Assembly: GCF_000023465.1 (NCBI RefSeq)
Contig: NC_014041.1
Coordinates: 4,517,501-4,581,500 of the forward strand
Length of the DNA: 64,000 nucleotides
Reading direction: 5' to 3'
DNA from: Zunongwangia profunda SM-A87
GTDB taxonomy: Bacteria; Bacteroidota; Bacteroidia; Flavobacteriales; Flavobacteriaceae
Below are positions 37,850 through 46,621 of this stretch, piece after piece. The notes under the pieces are model-generated. The model was not told the origin of the DNA, made no database searches, and saw only the letters and a list, made by a program, of their open reading frames with translations. Position 1 is the stretch's first letter, and each line of letters opens with the position of its first letter. Position numbers and translations under genes: made by a program.

Positions 37850-39205
37850 TTACATTTTCATTTGTTCTTTTTCACTGTTTTCCATTCCCATATTCATATT
37901 TCCGTCTTTATCTGTATGCGATTTCATAAAAATAAATTGAGAAAGAAAAATGAGGGCAATACCAATTGCAGCAACTATTAGTACAAATGGGTCGTTTACA
38001 TATTTTAAATAGATAAATGCTGCCAAAATAACAACATCCAACAGTATGGCAATTATTGGAATAATCGGGTTGAATTTTACTTCCTTTTTCAAATATTTAA
38101 AAAGTCCCCAATGAATAGCAATGTCCATTATCAAATAGAAAATAGCACCAATGGAAGCTATGCGAGTTAAATCGAACAAAACAGTCAAAAGTATCGCTAA
38201 AGAAACAGTAAAAATCAGCGAAGGATTTTTAAGTTGCTTCATTCTGTTCATATCAGGAACTTGTTTCATATTGCTTAACATACCCAACATTCGCGAGGCA
38301 GAATATACGCTGGCAATTACACCGGAAACTGTTGCAACAATGGCTAGTAAAATAGTTAGCGTTGAACCCCATTCGCCAAATAGAGGTTTTGCTGCTGCTG
38401 CGAGAGCATAATCTTTTGCTATTATAATTTCTTCAATACTCAATCCGCCAGCAACCGATAATGCCAAAACAACATAGATAACCGTACAAACGATTATTGA
38501 TATAATTATGGAACGCCCTACATTTTTATGAGGATTTTTTATATCGCCACCTTGATTGGTAATGGTCGTAAATCCTTTGTATGCAAGGATAGACAAGGCC
38601 AATGCGGCAATAAATCCAAAACCTTCAGGCAGGGATTGGCCATTGGCAGCACTATAAGTACCTGTGATTGTGGGTAAACCAGAAATAACCAATCCTGATA
38701 TAGCAAGAACTGCAATACCCACTACTTTAATAATTGCAGTAATGGTAGCGGTAGTCTCAATAATCTTGTTACCCGAAATATTGATGATATATGCAGCAAC
38801 AATAAGCAATACACCCAATGCAGATGCATAACCTTCATATCCTTGCGGAAACAGTCGTAACGCATACGCCCCAAAAGTACCTGCCACTAAACTTTCTGAG
38901 ACAACCATTGATACATACATCAGCAAAGAAAATGAACCAGCAAGTGTACCTGGTAAATAGGCCTTTGTCAAAAATTTAGCAACACCTCCAGAAGAAGGAT
39001 AGGCGTTTGAAAATTTAACATACGAATAGGAGCTAAAGCCTACTACAACTGCGCCTGCGATAAAAGCAATAGGAAATAAATCGCCGACTAATTCGGCTAT
39101 CTGCCCCATTAAAACAAAAATACCTGCACCAATCATTACGCCTGTACCTAAAGATACAGAGCCTAATAATGAGAGCTTTTGGGTATTTATTTTTAATGGT
39201 TTCAT
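37850..39205 (-). CDS. APC family amino acid permease
   Basis: A 451-residue transporter with 12 hydrophobic helices. The APC family signature is near the N-terminus (GSVSLGTGVMIGAGIFVLMGQIAELVGDLFPIAFI), followed by the substrate-binding helix SYSYVKFSNAYPSSGGVAKF. The C-terminal part is acidic and rich in Met/Asp/His (MGMENSEKEQMKM), which is unusual for amino-acid permeases and may respond to metals. It is 14 bases upstream of CopA2 on the same strand, so it could be co-transcribed as the first gene of that unit. Its substrate is not predictable. Confidence 0.88.
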   Translation of the reverse strand: MKPLKINTQKLSLLGSVSLGTGVMIGAGIFVLMGQIAELVGDLFPIAFIAGAVVVGFSSYSYVKFSNAYPSSGGVAKFLTKAYLPGTLAGSFSLLMYVSMVVSESLVAGTFGAYALRLFPQGYEGYASALGVLLIVAAYIINISGNKIIETTATITAIIKVVGIAVLAISGLVISGLPTITGTYSAANGQSLPEGFGFIAALALSILAYKGFTTITNQGGDIKNPHKNVGRSIIISIIVCTVIYVVLALSVAGGLSIEEIIIAKDYALAAAAKPLFGEWGSTLTILLAIVATVSGVIASVYSASRMLGMLSNMKQVPDMNRMKQLKNPSLIFTVSLAILLTVLFDLTRIASIGAIFYLIMDIAIHWGLFKYLKKEVKFNPIIPIIAILLDVVILAAFIYLKYVNDPFVLIVAAIGIALIFLSQFIFMKSHTDKDGNMNMGMENSEKEQMKM

Positions 39206-39279
39206 CTCGAAATTTCTATTTAATCTGATTACAATATTGGTTGCGGGTCACTTTTTATATGTTATATATATGTTTCAAA

Positions 39280-39573
39280 TTACCTTAATTTTTTTCGGAT
39301 TGCCTCAGAAATATTTTCAGAGTAAACCCCATAAGCATCCACCAATAAGCCTTTTATTCCATTTTTGGAAGAAATGGCATATAGTACACTATTGTCATCT
39401 GTGCTACTCATTCCTTCAAAACGATGCATCTCGTCCACCTCAAAATCTTCTGGATGGAATTTCAACTTTAGAGCATTACATTCCAGATGTTTCTCTTTCA
39501 AATTGAAATCAACAGTGTAGCCTTTAGCCTGTAAATGAGCCATAGTTTCAGAAAGTGTATCGTAGCTTTTCAT
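39280..39573 (-). CDS. small conserved flavobacterial protein (often labelled phosphoribosylpyrophosphate synthetase-like)
   Basis: A 97-residue soluble protein: SYDTLSETMAHLQAKGYTVDFNLKE, PEDFEVDEMHRFEGMSSTDDNSVLYAISSKN, then GLLVDAYGVYSENISEAI. This pattern is common in Flavobacteriia and carries a doubtful synthetase annotation in databases; nothing in it resembles a PRPP synthetase active site. I treat the function as unknown. It starts ten bases left of hairpin repeat R1. Confidence 0.6.
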   Translation of the reverse strand: MKSYDTLSETMAHLQAKGYTVDFNLKEKHLECNALKLKFHPEDFEVDEMHRFEGMSSTDDNSVLYAISSKNGIKGLLVDAYGVYSENISEAIRKKLR

Positions 39574-39582
39574 ATTATAATA

Positions 39583-39655
39583 GTGCCCGACTTGGGAAGG
39601 AGTTTTAACTAATCAACAATGAAAAATTTTCCATTCCCTTCCCACATCAGGACTT
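39583..39655. repeat. structured intergenic repeat R1
   Basis: A member of a four-copy family. The outer arms are GTGCCCGA and TCAGGACTTA, the inner stem is GGGAAGG/CCTTCCC, and the loop contains ACTAATCAACAATG. It sits ten bases upstream of the 97-residue gene and 76 bases downstream of the YceI-like gene. Confidence 0.65.
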
Positions 39656-39730
39656 ATTTTATGTTCTCTTGGCCTGTTTTAAATATCATAAATACTCTTA
39701 TCATTCTTTTTGAATATAGAAAACACATAG

Positions 39731-40273
39731 TTATTCCAATTTCAGCACCAATTGTGCAAATTGCACATTTATTGTTTTATCCAAACCTTGCATTAAAGAA
39801 TCTAACCCCGTATCTGAAACCAAAACCTGTCCCGTTGCACTTATCAGACAAGACATATTTATGCCCTGTTCTATATGGGTAATGGTTGCTTTAAACTGTG
39901 ATTTATAGGTTTCCCCTTGATATAAAACATCAACCAGCCAATTAAAATTGATAGGGTCGTGCCGTTTTGATAAAAAATCAACGGATGGAATAGTACCTGT
40001 AAACCGAAGAATTGCAGGTGCTTCCCCTTCTTGTATAATGGCATTTAATTCAGGAAGGTCTGTTACTAAAGTTTTAAGGTCTAGAACACCATTTACTACT
40101 TTAGAATTGTAATCAAGATATAGTGCCAGACTATGGCTTTCTGCCTTGATAGTCTTACCGTCCACCAAAGTCATCATCTCAATATGGCCATCATCGGTTC
40201 TATATATTTTTTGAGCCGAAACCTCGAAATATGTTATTAAAAGAACTGCGAACATCAATAGTTTAGTTTTCAT
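39731..40273 (-). CDS. YceI-like exported protein
   Basis: A 180-residue protein from the preferred start ATG 40273 (a frame from 40330 adds 19 residues ahead of the signal peptide). The signal peptide KTKLLMFAVLLITYFEVSAQ is followed by a beta-rich lipocalin-like pattern (IKAESHSLALYLDYNSKVVNGVLDLKTLVTDLP, RFTGTIPSVDFLSKRHD, DVLYQGETYKSQFKATITHI). This resembles the YceI isoprenoid-binding fold, though less strictly than the bona fide YceI at 43540. Its role is unknown. Confidence 0.6.
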   Translation of the reverse strand: MKTKLLMFAVLLITYFEVSAQKIYRTDDGHIEMMTLVDGKTIKAESHSLALYLDYNSKVVNGVLDLKTLVTDLPELNAIIQEGEAPAILRFTGTIPSVDFLSKRHDPINFNWLVDVLYQGETYKSQFKATITHIEQGINMSCLISATGQVLVSDTGLDSLMQGLDKTINVQFAQLVLKLE

Positions 40274-40344
40274 AATGTTTATTGTTGCTAATTGTTTTCT
40301 ATATAAAGTAAGTATAACCATAATCCGCAATTGCCAATTTCAAA

Positions 40345-41589
40345 TCAAACTGATTTTGCTATTTTTTCCATAATTGTAAGGTCTGTACCAAATTTGCAAA
40401 TCGCATCGCAATGCATCCTCAATTCAGAAAACAAAATATACTTTATATGCATCTTGGAATTTTTGATTACAGGTCGATTCAATTGATGTATGACGTCTTT
40501 TTCACGATGGTTTGGAATGATGATATAAAAAACCTCATCGCCATCGGAAATGCTGAAATATAAATCGGACAGTCTTAAAATTCCTGAATAGATACTGGTG
40601 CTTTTTTCAACCTCAAAAGCGGCTACTATATTATTGGTTCCCTTTTCAAACCAAAGCACATCAATGAGTTTAATGGTGGTTTGGGTTTCCTTATCGCAAG
40701 GAAGCGCTGGAAATGTTTTCATTGAAATGAACGAAAAACTTTGACCGCCAAAAGATTTACTTTTATCGTTGCTGGCAGGTGTAACGTCAAAACCAAGTGA
40801 AATGCCGATTTTCAATAAATGGTATTGCATTTCGTCGTGAAGTTTCTCTTCCTGCTTTTCTTCCTGAATTTCCCTTTGCCGTTTTACGATGTTTTTTTCA
40901 AATTTGACCCGTTCGGCCTCACTTAAATATTCGTCGTTACCTATGAGCATTTTTTGGGTGCCAATCTCGAAACACAATCCTGCAATTGCGCCTAAATCGT
41001 TTGACAGTTCCGTTTTGTTTTTAGTATTGGTTTCTATCAAGATTTCCCTGATTTTCAGATACTCCGTCCAACTTCCCAATTTCTTTTTATCCTTGAACAG
41101 AAAATTAAACCCATTTAGTATGGCCGTATTAAATGGTGGAAACCAAGTGGGATGCAAAAAATATAAAATACTTGCTACCGCTGGGCCGAGGCCTTTTACT
41201 TTGAGTGCATCCAACTTTACGATTTCCCTTACGACCTGTTCTTCCGTTTTGGCATTAATACAGTTTTCCAAAAATTGACCAAAAGCTATTTTATTGTCCT
41301 GATTTTCATAGATATCAGGAATGCGCAGTTTCGGCTTCCAATAAAAAGGATGCGCCACACCCGCAAAAACTTGCTTTTGCTCTGCAATGCTGCCCAACAC
41401 AAATTCCAGACTGCTTTCCTTAAAATCGTTTGGGAAGGTTTTGTTTTTAATGTCCTCAATCACCTGCAAAACGCCTCTACGGATGGTTCTAAACGCCTTC
41501 AATCTCTGGTCATTGTCAACAAACCAAGTATTGTAAACACTTTCCGAGTCGGTTTTATATTGATGGATTATTTGAGGAAAATTGCTCAT
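40345..41589 (-). CDS. hypothetical protein with HhH-like and restriction-endonuclease-like regions
   Basis: I do not recognise a named family. From ATG 41589 the protein has 414 residues (a frame from 41643 would overlap the next gene). Residues about 129-160 (LKVKGLGPAVASILYFLHP) look like a helix-hairpin-helix DNA-binding segment. Residues about 225-255 form a highly charged coiled coil. The C-terminal region has D310 (KLIDVLWF), E326 and E328-K329 (AFEVEKSTSIYSG), arranged like the D...ExE/ExK core of PD-(D/E)XK nucleases such as type II restriction enzymes. No methyltransferase is adjacent. It lies eight bases past the NTF2-like gene and 71 bases before the YceI-like gene. Confidence 0.55.
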   Translation of the reverse strand: MSNFPQIIHQYKTDSESVYNTWFVDNDQRLKAFRTIRRGVLQVIEDIKNKTFPNDFKESSLEFVLGSIAEQKQVFAGVAHPFYWKPKLRIPDIYENQDNKIAFGQFLENCINAKTEEQVVREIVKLDALKVKGLGPAVASILYFLHPTWFPPFNTAILNGFNFLFKDKKKLGSWTEYLKIREILIETNTKNKTELSNDLGAIAGLCFEIGTQKMLIGNDEYLSEAERVKFEKNIVKRQREIQEEKQEEKLHDEMQYHLLKIGISLGFDVTPASNDKSKSFGGQSFSFISMKTFPALPCDKETQTTIKLIDVLWFEKGTNNIVAAFEVEKSTSIYSGILRLSDLYFSISDGDEVFYIIIPNHREKDVIHQLNRPVIKNSKMHIKYILFSELRMHCDAICKFGTDLTIMEKIAKSV

Positions 41590-41597
41590 TGTTGCTG

Positions 41598-42080
41598 TTA
41601 TTTCGTGTTTCTTGAAGAGGTATGTGTTTTGATGATTTTCCATTCGCCACCCATCTTTTTTAGGATAGACGTTGCCACGCCTTTTTTGCGAATCGTTCGT
41701 GTTTCACCTTTTTCATTTGGGTTAAGCACTATGGTATAAATGTAGGTTTCAGTAGTAAAAGCATAGGGCGCATCTACTTTGGCATCGATTTCATAATCAG
41801 AAAAGGTAAAACTTTTAAATTCGCCTAATTCTGGTCCAAGATGATGCTCAATGTAATGTGCATACGTGCCTTCGACTCCACCGGATTCAAATACTTCAGA
41901 ATCTTCTGCAAATAAATTGAACGTGCCTTCAGTTGTCAAATTTTGAATGGCATCCTTGTAGGTTTTCATCACAGCAATAACCGCTTCCGTATCCGTCTTT
42001 GCTTTTGTTTCCTGTGCGTTGGATAAGCTGAAAGTAGCAATGAGAATTGTTACGAGTGCAATTGTTTTAATTGTTTTCAT
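41598..42080 (-). CDS. exported SnoaL/NTF2-like protein
   Basis: A 160-residue protein with a signal peptide (KTIALVTILIATFSLSNAQ) and the cone-shaped NTF2-like fold of the nuclear-transport-factor-2/SnoaL family: AVIAVMKTYKDAIQNLTTEGTFNLFAEDSEVFES, and the C-terminal TIRKKGVATSILKKMGGEWKIIKTHTS. It appears to be a small periplasmic binding or stress protein. It starts 18 bases after the K+ channel-like gene ends, so the two probably share a transcript. Confidence 0.82.
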   Translation of the reverse strand: MKTIKTIALVTILIATFSLSNAQETKAKTDTEAVIAVMKTYKDAIQNLTTEGTFNLFAEDSEVFESGGVEGTYAHYIEHHLGPELGEFKSFTFSDYEIDAKVDAPYAFTTETYIYTIVLNPNEKGETRTIRKKGVATSILKKMGGEWKIIKTHTSSRNTK

Positions 42081-42098
42081 AATTTTAGTTTTTAAAGG

Positions 42099-42656
42099 TT
42101 ATTTATTATCAACGTGTATTCTATTAATATTTGCAATGCCAAAGACAAGTACCAAAAAGCTCAAGAAAATTTCCATCATTACCAGCGTTTTTCCCGCAAT
42201 TGAAATTGGTACAATATCGCCATATCCAACCGAGGAAAAAGTTATCAAGCTGAAATAGATAAATTCAAAAAATTGCAAGAAGAATGAACCATTGAGCGAA
42301 GTACTCTCTTTGAAATTTTCAGAATTCAAAATATATAACGCGTGATAATCAGTCGTGAATGAAAAAACAATCAAAACAATCAACACCGCAAATAAAGTTA
42401 GGACGTGCGCAAGCTGATGGCTTTCGCCTATTATTTTAGCCAATTGTATGAACGTAAGCCGAACGATAAAAATGGTCTTGATTAGAGCCAAAGCCACAAT
42501 TAAAATAGGTCGCCATAGGCCATTATCATCTGCTTGTGCCCAAAATATATAACTCAGTGATATAGCGATAACCGCCGTTGCGGTAAGCAATACTTTTTTA
42601 AAGAGCTGTCCATAAAACCCATTGCCGTTTGATATATCATTTATAGTTTCTTTCAC
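42099..42656 (-). CDS. potassium channel family protein (2-TM pore type)
   Basis: A 185-residue membrane protein with four hydrophobic helices. The pore is unmistakable: a P-loop LITFSSVGYGDIVPIS with the GYGD selectivity filter, followed by the inner helix VMMEIFLSFLVLVFGIANI. The length fits ion_trans_2-type channels of about 180-250 residues with no RCK or cyclic-nucleotide domain. It should conduct K+. The upstream region (42657-42913) contains hairpin repeat R2 and is otherwise empty. It is unusual cargo for a copper island. Confidence 0.88.
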   Translation of the reverse strand: MKETINDISNGNGFYGQLFKKVLLTATAVIAISLSYIFWAQADDNGLWRPILIVALALIKTIFIVRLTFIQLAKIIGESHQLAHVLTLFAVLIVLIVFSFTTDYHALYILNSENFKESTSLNGSFFLQFFEFIYFSLITFSSVGYGDIVPISIAGKTLVMMEIFLSFLVLVFGIANINRIHVDNK

Positions 42657-42819
42657 TATTGATTTTTTTAATACATTAATATTAGTTATATCATTGCAAC
42701 ACCAATAAATAAGTATTGATGCCTTGAAAGGATAGATGAAACTCTAGTGGCCACTCCATAAAAATATACATCCTGAAAATCCAGTATTTACAATAAGATT
42801 TTCTTTCACAAAATTTCTA

Positions 42820-42886
42820 GTGCCTAACAAGGGGGGACTAAAACCAACCATCAACATTGACCCTTCCCTAATTAGGGCTTTTTTTC
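42820..42886. repeat. structured intergenic repeat R2
   Basis: Outer arms GTGCCTAA/TTAGGGC with an inner GGGGGG-containing arm opposite CCCTTCCC, and a loop with AACCATCAACATTG, the same loop core as in R4. A T-run follows on the plus strand. It lies 28 bases downstream of the DUF4136 gene and about 165 bases upstream of the K+ channel gene. Confidence 0.65.
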
Positions 42887-42913
42887 TTGATATCTTTTTA
42901 TATCATTTTAAGC

Positions 42914-43510
42914 TCAGTTTTTTACAGTATTCCCATATTGATATTTTGCAAATATTTTTGCCACCGCCTCCTTAATTTCCTTTTGCTTGTCGGTGGTATT
43001 TGCGTGCAGCACATCTGGCGCAAATCCTTGCCAGACTAATTGACGGCGTTTCATATCTATAAGTTCTATGACAACGCCACCTTCTTTGTGTTCTTGAGAT
43101 GATTGGTAACCGCCATAATATCCATAACCGTAAGACCCGAAATGACCATAACCGTGACCATAAGAAGGAAAATAAGGGTAGCCACCACCTGTGTTTATAT
43201 CTCTTGTCTGTACAACGATACGGGAATCTACCAATAAATCAGGATTGCTCTTATTCAAGACGTAGCCTTTATTTTCCATTTGTTCCTGAATGGCGCCTTT
43301 TAACCGTTTCTTTATCAATGTGTTGAAAAATAACGGTTCGTTTTCCTTGTCGCTGTCCATTTGAAAATCATCGGACCAGTAAAAGGTTTTGTAGGTTCCA
43401 AACTGTGCTTCTTGGTCATAATCGGTAACGATGGCCGAAGAAGTGACCGAACAACTTACTGCGGTAATGCTTATTAAAAGGCAGACTGCCAATTTTATTA
43501 ATGTTCTCAT
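42914..43510 (-). CDS. DUF4136 domain lipoprotein
   Basis: A 198-residue lipoprotein with a lipobox at ITAVSC (cysteine near residue 20). The mature part contains the DUF4136 pattern: TDYDQEAQFGTYKTFYWSDD, KRLKGAIQEQMENKGYVLNKSNPDLLVDSRIVVQTRD and VVIELIDMKRRQLVWQGFA, with a glycine/tyrosine-rich insert (GYPYFPSYGHGYGHFG). It probably localises to the outer membrane or periplasm; the function of DUF4136 is unknown. The upstream neighbour on the strand is YceI (29-base gap). Confidence 0.85.
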   Translation of the reverse strand: MRTLIKLAVCLLISITAVSCSVTSSAIVTDYDQEAQFGTYKTFYWSDDFQMDSDKENEPLFFNTLIKKRLKGAIQEQMENKGYVLNKSNPDLLVDSRIVVQTRDINTGGGYPYFPSYGHGYGHFGSYGYGYYGGYQSSQEHKEGGVVIELIDMKRRQLVWQGFAPDVLHANTTDKQKEIKEAVAKIFAKYQYGNTVKN

Positions 43511-43539
43511 AATCCATTTATTTAATTCAACAATCTATT

Positions 43540-44088
43540 TTATTTCTTCGTAAGTATTGCATCCACACTCAAGTCGTGCTTGTCATTAACTTTTATAAAT
43601 ACCAAACTTGGGCGTTCCAAATTATAATCGGTAATCAATAAAGACCAAGAAGCTGTTAATTGAATTGTATCTTCTGAAACAAGTTTCAACTCAATAGGAA
43701 TGGTTATTTCCCGAGTAACTCCGGCAAGGGTGAAATCTCCCTTTGCGTTGAGCGTTTGTGTCGCTTTTTCTTCAAAATTAAAATCGTCCATAAATTTTCC
43801 TTCAAAAACAACATTGGGTTTTTTTTCCGCTTTTACCAGATCATACATATGTCCATCCCGTTTTTCATTATCTGTCTTTATGGATTTTACAGGAACCGAA
43901 AAGGTCAACGTGCCGTCCTTAAAACCTATGGTGCCCTGTAAATCATCAGATTTGCCGATATAGGAATTAAGTGGCATTTTTGCCTTAAAGGATGCGGTTC
44001 CTTCCTTTACTATATAATTTTGGGCCTTTATAGATACATTGCTTGAAAACAACAGTATTATTAACAAATAAATTAAGTTTTTACCCAT
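43540..44088 (-). CDS. YceI family periplasmic protein
   Basis: A 182-residue lipocalin-like protein with a signal peptide (LLIILLFSSNVSIKAQ) and the classic YceI pattern: EGTASFKAKMPLNSYIGKSDDLQGTIGFKDGTLTFSVPVKSIKT, MYDLVKAEKKPNVVFEGKF, LNAKGDFTLAGVTREITIPIEL and LLITDYNLERPSLVFIKVND. YceI proteins bind isoprenoid quinone-like lipids and respond to base or stress. Its start codon overlaps the end of the glutamate synthase-like gene by eight bases, so they are translationally coupled. Confidence 0.9.
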   Translation of the reverse strand: MGKNLIYLLIILLFSSNVSIKAQNYIVKEGTASFKAKMPLNSYIGKSDDLQGTIGFKDGTLTFSVPVKSIKTDNEKRDGHMYDLVKAEKKPNVVFEGKFMDDFNFEEKATQTLNAKGDFTLAGVTREITIPIELKLVSEDTIQLTASWSLLITDYNLERPSLVFIKVNDKHDLSVDAILTKK

Positions 44089-45607
44089 TACTTTTTATTT
44101 TTCGACCATTCAATCCATTTGAGTATAACTCTTGATATGTCTTGGTCTCATTCTCATTGATTCGGCGGACAATATACTTTTTGTCGATACCCTTTCTATT
44201 TTCAATACCCATTGATTTTAGCAGTTCCTTAAAACCTTCGATGGTATTTTTATGATAGTTGGCAACTTTGGTTTTTTTATCTTTTACAACAATGGATGCA
44301 ACTCGGGAAGGCACCATTGTGGTAATTCCCGTAGGGCAGGTATCCAAATTGCATTTTAGCGATTGCACACAGCCCAAGGCAAACATCATCCCTCTTGCGC
44401 TATAACAGGCATCTGCGCCGAGCGCCATCATTCTATAGATATCAAAAGCGGATATAATTTTACCAGCTGCCATTACTTTAATTTCATCTCGCAACCCATA
44501 CTTTTTAAGAATGCCGTTTGCGAAATGGATGGCTTCAATTATTGGCATACCGGCCCAATGTAAGGATTCCATATGGGCAGCACCAGAGCCACCTTCGGCA
44601 CCGTCAATGGCTATAAAGTCTGGGCAATTTTGCTTTTCGGCAAAGGTTTGAACCATTCTTTCAAACTCATCTTGTTGACCAATGCACAGCTTTATTCCCA
44701 CAGGTTTTCCTTTAGAGAGTTTTCTCAATTTTCTAATGAAGCGTAGCATTTCAACGTCATTGTCGAATGCCGAATGAAAGGCTGGGGAATGAATTTCCGT
44801 TCCCTGCTCCACATCCCTGAATTTGGCAATTTCCTTTGTGTTCTTCTTTGCCGGCAAAATTGCCCCAAAGCCAGGTTTGGCACCTTGCGATATTTTTATT
44901 TCAATCATTTTCACTACATCGTTGGTTGCGATATCGGCGAATTTTTTGGCGTCAAAATTTCCTTCTGCATCACGACATCCAAAATAGCCTGTTCCAAACT
45001 GAAAGATAATATCTGCACCGTATTCTTGATGATAGGGTGTAAAGCCACCTTCGCCGGTGTTTTGAGCAAAACCTGCTATTTTCGCACCACCGTTAAAAGC
45101 AAGGGTAGCATTTTTGCTTATGGAACCAAAACTCATTCCCGCAAGGTTGAGAATGCTGGCAGAGTAAGGTTTTAAGCAGTGGGAACTTCCTATAAGAACT
45201 CTAAAGTCGTCATTGATTTGTTTTGCAGGATATGTGGAATGGGTAAACCACTCGCGCCCCACTTTGTCATACGGAATCTGTGTTCCAAAAGGTTGATTTA
45301 TAAGCGCATCGGCAGCTCTTTTATAGACAATTTCCTTTTGAATTAAAGTAAAGGGTTGCCCTTCGGTACGGTTGAGCAATAATGTTTCCTGAATAACGTG
45401 GCGTTGCTCCTCAAGAAGATTTGTGATTCTACCAAGCAAAGGGTAGGTTCTCCTAATATTATTTGATTCTTGAAAATAGTCCACAAGACCGAGAACGAGT
45501 AAAGGAAGGATAATCAATCCAATCCACCACAAATGGGGATGCCAAAATACCATAACGATATATGCAGCAACTAAAAATATAGCGGTTATAATAAATCCTT
45601 TTCTCAT
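44081..45607 (-). CDS. FMN-binding glutamate synthase family protein (GltB central-domain type)
   Basis: A 508-residue protein with two N-terminal membrane helices (LVAAYIVMVFWHPHLWWIGLIILPLLVLGLVDYF) and the FMN-binding barrel of glutamate synthase: SFGSISKNATLAFNGGAKIAG, TGEGGF, AIDGAEGGSGAAH, and a C-terminal MMFALGCVQSLKCNLDTCPTGI with the iron-sulfur-type cysteine cluster. Standalone membrane-anchored homologues are widespread in bacteria and their reaction is unclear; glutamate formation is not assured without a glutaminase domain. Located between DUF2231 and YceI genes inside the copper island, it probably has a redox role. Confidence 0.88.
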   Translation of the reverse strand: MRKGFIITAIFLVAAYIVMVFWHPHLWWIGLIILPLLVLGLVDYFQESNNIRRTYPLLGRITNLLEEQRHVIQETLLLNRTEGQPFTLIQKEIVYKRAADALINQPFGTQIPYDKVGREWFTHSTYPAKQINDDFRVLIGSSHCLKPYSASILNLAGMSFGSISKNATLAFNGGAKIAGFAQNTGEGGFTPYHQEYGADIIFQFGTGYFGCRDAEGNFDAKKFADIATNDVVKMIEIKISQGAKPGFGAILPAKKNTKEIAKFRDVEQGTEIHSPAFHSAFDNDVEMLRFIRKLRKLSKGKPVGIKLCIGQQDEFERMVQTFAEKQNCPDFIAIDGAEGGSGAAHMESLHWAGMPIIEAIHFANGILKKYGLRDEIKVMAAGKIISAFDIYRMMALGADACYSARGMMFALGCVQSLKCNLDTCPTGITTMVPSRVASIVVKDKKTKVANYHKNTIEGFKELLKSMGIENRKGIDKKYIVRRINENETKTYQELYSNGLNGRKIKSNG

Positions 45608-45616
45608 TTTTCAGTA

Positions 45617-46291
45617 TTAATGTGAATGTTCATCACTTTCTCCGTGACCTTCTTCGTTTTCGTTACCAAGATATTTCCCCTGTGGGCCAACTCCTTCAAT
45701 ATGCACGAGCTGTGAACCATAGTGTCCTGCCTGTGCTACTGAATATCCTGCAAAAGCCATAACTACAAATACCCCAATTTCAAAACCTCGCTTTAATTTG
45801 TACCAGAAGAGGCTTACTATTTTTAATAGGGCTGCCAAAGCACTTGCCCATAAAGTCCAATCTGCATATTTGTCGTGCAGTTCCAAGACCTTTTTTGCGG
45901 TTTCTGTAAGTCCTTCGGTATGTGGGTGCACCAGTGTACCTGCTACGTAAGCTCCGATAAATCCGAATCCTACTGTTAGTAAAATGACCCAATCCAGTGT
46001 GCGATTTAAAACGAACAGCTGGATGAGCTGTAACAAAACTGCCAATAAAAGCAGTACAATCGGGAAGTGTACAACTAATGGATGCAGATTAGGGAAATCG
46101 TCCAAACCGGCTTCAGTATGGTCTTGTGAGACAGAAATTGGACTGCTTGTTTCAAAAATAGAAAGTGATTTCTCATCCTTGATGTCGGTTTTAGTTTCAG
46201 AAACAATAAAATTACTATCAGCAAATACCGTCGAAAAACCTCCAAACAAGGCTAACATCAATACGGTGAAAATTATTTTTTTAGATTTCAT
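45617..46291 (-). CDS. DUF2231 membrane protein
   Basis: A 224-residue protein from the preferred start ATG 46291 (the frame from 46315 would overlap the 45-residue gene). After a signal peptide it has a DUF2231 core: LHPLVVHFPIVLLLLAVLLQLIQLFV, then further helices, and a C-terminal histidine/acidic tail (GHYGSQLVHIEGVGPQGKYLGNENEEGHGESDEHSH) that could bind metal. It starts nine bases upstream of the GltB-like gene on the same strand. It lies close to the small 45-residue membrane protein. Confidence 0.85.
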   Translation of the reverse strand: MKSKKIIFTVLMLALFGGFSTVFADSNFIVSETKTDIKDEKSLSIFETSSPISVSQDHTEAGLDDFPNLHPLVVHFPIVLLLLAVLLQLIQLFVLNRTLDWVILLTVGFGFIGAYVAGTLVHPHTEGLTETAKKVLELHDKYADWTLWASALAALLKIVSLFWYKLKRGFEIGVFVVMAFAGYSVAQAGHYGSQLVHIEGVGPQGKYLGNENEEGHGESDEHSH

Positions 46292-46307
46292 TTTATATAG
46301 TTTTAAA

Positions 46308-46445
46308 TTAATCACCTGTTAATTGCAAGATCAATACACCTATCACAATAATGGCTATAATGGCATAAATGGTATAATTGAACCATTTTTTGAAGCCACT
46401 TCTCTTTTGTTTGGTTTCGCTACCGGTTTTACAACAATCTTTCAT
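46308..46445 (-). CDS. small cysteine-containing membrane protein, 45 residues
   Basis: A short frame from ATG 46445 to TAA 46308. The N-terminus has a vicinal cysteine pair, MKDCCKTGSETKQKRSG, and a basic stretch; the rest is one transmembrane helix (YTIYAIIAIIVIGVLILQL). It lies just upstream of the DUF2231 gene and downstream of repeats R3 and R4. I know no family name. The CC motif in front of a membrane helix suggests copper binding. Confidence 0.6.
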   Translation of the reverse strand: MKDCCKTGSETKQKRSGFKKWFNYTIYAIIAIIVIGVLILQLTGD

Positions 46446-46547
46446 CTGTTGATATTTATTTATTTTTAATTATCAGATGTAATTGGCCAATCAACATTTC
46501 GCTTGTTATCAACTTTTTTGTATGGCTCATTTCATACTATTTTATTT

Positions 46548-46616
46548 GTGCCTAATTAAGAGAAAGGGCTTCACTAACCAACCAAAAGTATGTGCCCTCT
46601 CTCTTATTAGGACTTA
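46548..46616. repeat. structured intergenic repeat R3
   Basis: Arms GTGCCTAAT and ATTAGGACTTA enclose a stem AAGAGA-AGGGC/GCCCT-TCTCTT with loop core ACTAACCAACCA. The copy is followed by R4 after five bases, a tandem pair in the gap between DoxX and the 45-residue gene. Confidence 0.65.
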
Positions 46617-46621
46617 AATTT

